From: Sphingobacteriaceae bacterium
Lineage (GTDB): Bacteria; Bacteroidota; Bacteroidia; Sphingobacteriales; Sphingobacteriaceae
Direction of reading: 5' to 3'
Assembly: GCA_947458775.1 (NCBI GenBank)
Contig: CANGZX010000030.1
Coordinates: 1-7,975, forward strand
Length of the DNA stretch: 7,975 nt
Below the pieces are notes generated by a model. That model worked only from the letters and a program-made list of their open reading frames with translations. It searched no databases and was not told the DNA's origin. How positions within the stretch are numbered: position 1 is the first letter of the stretch; each line of letters begins with the position of its first letter. The position numbers and the translations under genes are program-made. This document shows, piece by piece, positions 7,042 to 7,975 of the stretch.

Positions 7042-7049
7042 CAAAGATG
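7042..7049 (-). promoter_or_regulatory. Weak -7 box candidate for uvrA
   Basis: On the minus strand this reads CATCTTTG, one mismatch from TAnnTTTG. It would start RNA about 24 nt before the ATG at 7014. No TTG lies at the right spacing upstream. It is offered mainly because a terminator separates uvrA from the gene before it, so uvrA needs its own promoter in this 124-bp interval. No LexA/SOS-like operator was recognised there. Confidence 0.28.
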
Positions 7050-7081
7050 CGATAATGTTTGCCAATTACACAGCATACAAT

Positions 7082-7112
7082 AAAAAAAGGCCGAGGATAA
7101 GTCGGCCTTTTT
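7082..7112 (-). terminator. Intrinsic terminator after the lytic transglycosylase gene
   Basis: An 11-bp perfect stem (plus-strand AAAAAGGCCGA at 7084-7094 and TCGGCCTTTTT at 7102-7112) surrounds a 7-nt loop. Read on the minus strand it has a GC-rich core and a T-tract from 7088 to 7082. It begins 27 nt after the lytic transglycosylase stop codon and should separate that gene from uvrA. The T-runs on both sides mean it could also work on the plus strand, but no plus-strand gene enters it. Confidence 0.85.
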
Positions 7113-7138
7113 ATGATAAATGATCAATTAATTAACAA

Positions 7139-7951
7139 TCAATCTACGAGAGCGTGCTTCAACACCACACCTCTAAGAAAGTTCTCAGGATAATAACGAG
7201 CTTCCTGGGTAAATATTGTACTGCTTTGTTTAGGCGTTTCTATCCGGCGATAGCCATACCGAGTCGGATTTTCAATAATCTCTTTCATGGCCACCAATTT
7301 ATATACATAGCTGGCCGTTTCGGGATTTAGCTTTAAGCGAAAATAGTTGGCATGATCTTGTTGACGAATGATGCGCTTTAGTTTATTCTCACCAATATTA
7401 TAGGCAGCAGCCACTAAGGTCCAGTTGTTAAATTCTTTATAAAGAGAACGTAAATATTTACAAGCGGCTACAGTAGATTTGGCCAATTGTTGGCGTTCAT
7501 CAATTGCTGAATTTACTTTAAGGCCAAAAGAACGAGCTGTTTGTGGCATAAACTGCCAAGCACCTGAAGCGCCCTTATGTGAGGTACCCGATTTAAATCC
7601 GCTCTCAACTAAAGGCATGTATTTAAAATCTTGCGGAATGCCGTAGGCAACCAATATGGGCTCCATAATGGGGAACATGTTTTTGGCTTGATTATGTAAG
7701 CGGTGCGATCTTAAACGACGATATCGGTACGATTTAAGAATTTTTTGCACCCGAAAACTCACGTGGGCATCGGCCACAGGAACTACTTCAGAAGCAAAAT
7801 TTAGTGTGCTTAAATACGGATCGTATGGCTCTTGGATTTGAGCAGATGTATTTGCGCCAACAGCATTGTTGGGATTGCTATAGAAAAACAACGTGGCCAA
7901 TACCAGCAAGACTAGCATAGCTAGACAAGCTATTAAGGGTTTCTTTGTCAT
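7139..7951 (-). CDS. Membrane-targeted lytic transglycosylase (SLT/GH23 domain)
   Basis: This 270-residue protein carries one SLT-type domain that cleaves the glycan strand of peptidoglycan to 1,6-anhydro-muropeptides. Residues 5-24 are strongly hydrophobic after MTKK and form a signal peptide or an uncleaved anchor; there is no lipobox, so it is not an evident lipoprotein. A linker with a basic patch (SYRYRRLRSHRLHNQAK, about 74-90) leads to the catalytic domain at about 95-230. The catalytic glutamate is Glu116 in MPLVESGF. Next come GASGAWQFMPQTA (127-139), AYNIGENKLKRI (183-194) and a tyrosine in ASYVYKLVAMKEI (213-225), the four usual GH23 motif blocks. The arrangement resembles the MltD catalytic domain, but LysM repeats are absent. 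An AAAGGA stretch lies just before the ATG at 7951 and may help ribosome binding. The gene is followed by its own terminator. It could serve wall turnover or cell separation; the specific role is unknown. Confidence 0.92.
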   Translation of the reverse strand: MTKKPLIACLAMLVLLVLATLFFYSNPNNAVGANTSAQIQEPYDPYLSTLNFASEVVPVADAHVSFRVQKILKSYRYRRLRSHRLHNQAKNMFPIMEPILVAYGIPQDFKYMPLVESGFKSGTSHKGASGAWQFMPQTARSFGLKVNSAIDERQQLAKSTVAACKYLRSLYKEFNNWTLVAAAYNIGENKLKRIIRQQDHANYFRLKLNPETASYVYKLVAMKEIIENPTRYGYRRIETPKQSSTIFTQEARYYPENFLRGVVLKHALVD

Positions 7952-7961
7952 GTTTCCTTTA

Positions 7962-7975
7962 TTTAGTGAACTAAA
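7962..7975. repeat. Short perfect inverted repeat upstream of the lytic transglycosylase gene
   Basis: TTTAGTGAACTAAA has two 6-bp arms around a 2-bp centre. It sits 10 nt upstream of the lytic transglycosylase start, at the window edge, so a longer repeat may continue outside. It could be a repressor site, but a single AT-rich 14-mer of this kind can arise by chance. Confidence 0.3.

Noticed and set aside
7015..7065. Longer N-terminus for uvrA from a TTG codon at 7065
   Set aside because: It needs a rare start, adds 17 non-family residues, and contains the only -7 box candidate for the gene.
1..7975. Search for CRISPR arrays, tRNA or rRNA genes, insertion sequences and attachment sites
   Set aside because: No regularly spaced repeats, no transposase or integrase motifs and no tRNA-like cloverleaf were seen; the window is almost filled with housekeeping genes.

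Overview
The window looks like ordinary chromosomal DNA from a member of the Bacteroidota, most likely a Sphingobacteriales-type organism. The evidence is the AT-rich composition, several upstream boxes fitting the Bacteroidota primary sigma consensus (TTG, about 19 nt, TAnnTTTG), start codons without convincing Shine-Dalgarno sequences, a YtxJ bacillithiol-system protein, and the gene order DUF721-recF-TPR protein that is common in this phylum. There are no mobile-element genes, CRISPR arrays, tRNAs or rRNAs. No stretch longer than about 140 bases lacks a gene.

Layout, left to right. Bases 1-1406 hold a minus-strand pair, recF followed by a short DUF721/DciA-like gene whose start codon overlaps the recF stop by 8 nt; both relate to replication and repair. 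Bases 1407-1540 are a divergent promoter region. The plus-strand gene at 1541-2221 encodes a membrane-anchored TPR protein and ends in a strong intrinsic terminator. Next is a short plus-strand operon: a 38-residue lipoprotein (2357-2473) that length-filtered annotation would miss, then ytxJ (2481-2810). An OsmC-family thiol peroxidase gene (minus, 2807-3214) converges on ytxJ with overlapping stop codons and diverges from lipA (lipoyl synthase, plus, 3304-4182). lipA overlaps the end of the large minus-strand uvrA gene (4168-7014) by 15 bp. A terminator at 7084-7112 separates uvrA from a membrane-targeted lytic transglycosylase gene (minus, 7139-7951).

Two themes stand out. RecF, the DciA-like protein and UvrA serve DNA replication and repair. 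YtxJ, the OsmC-family protein and LipA all touch low-molecular-weight thiol or lipoyl chemistry. The second grouping is suggestive because Ohr/OsmC peroxidases can take electrons from dihydrolipoyl groups, the cofactor LipA makes.

I did not find a clear novel multi-gene system. The best candidates for a second look are the tiny lipoprotein co-transcribed with ytxJ, the osmC-lipA divergent pair, the lipA promoter placed so that the mRNA should be leaderless, and a UvrA whose first zinc module shows only half of the usual cysteines. Three start codons were moved inward from the longest open frame (ytxJ, lipA, uvrA), for reasons given in each entry.
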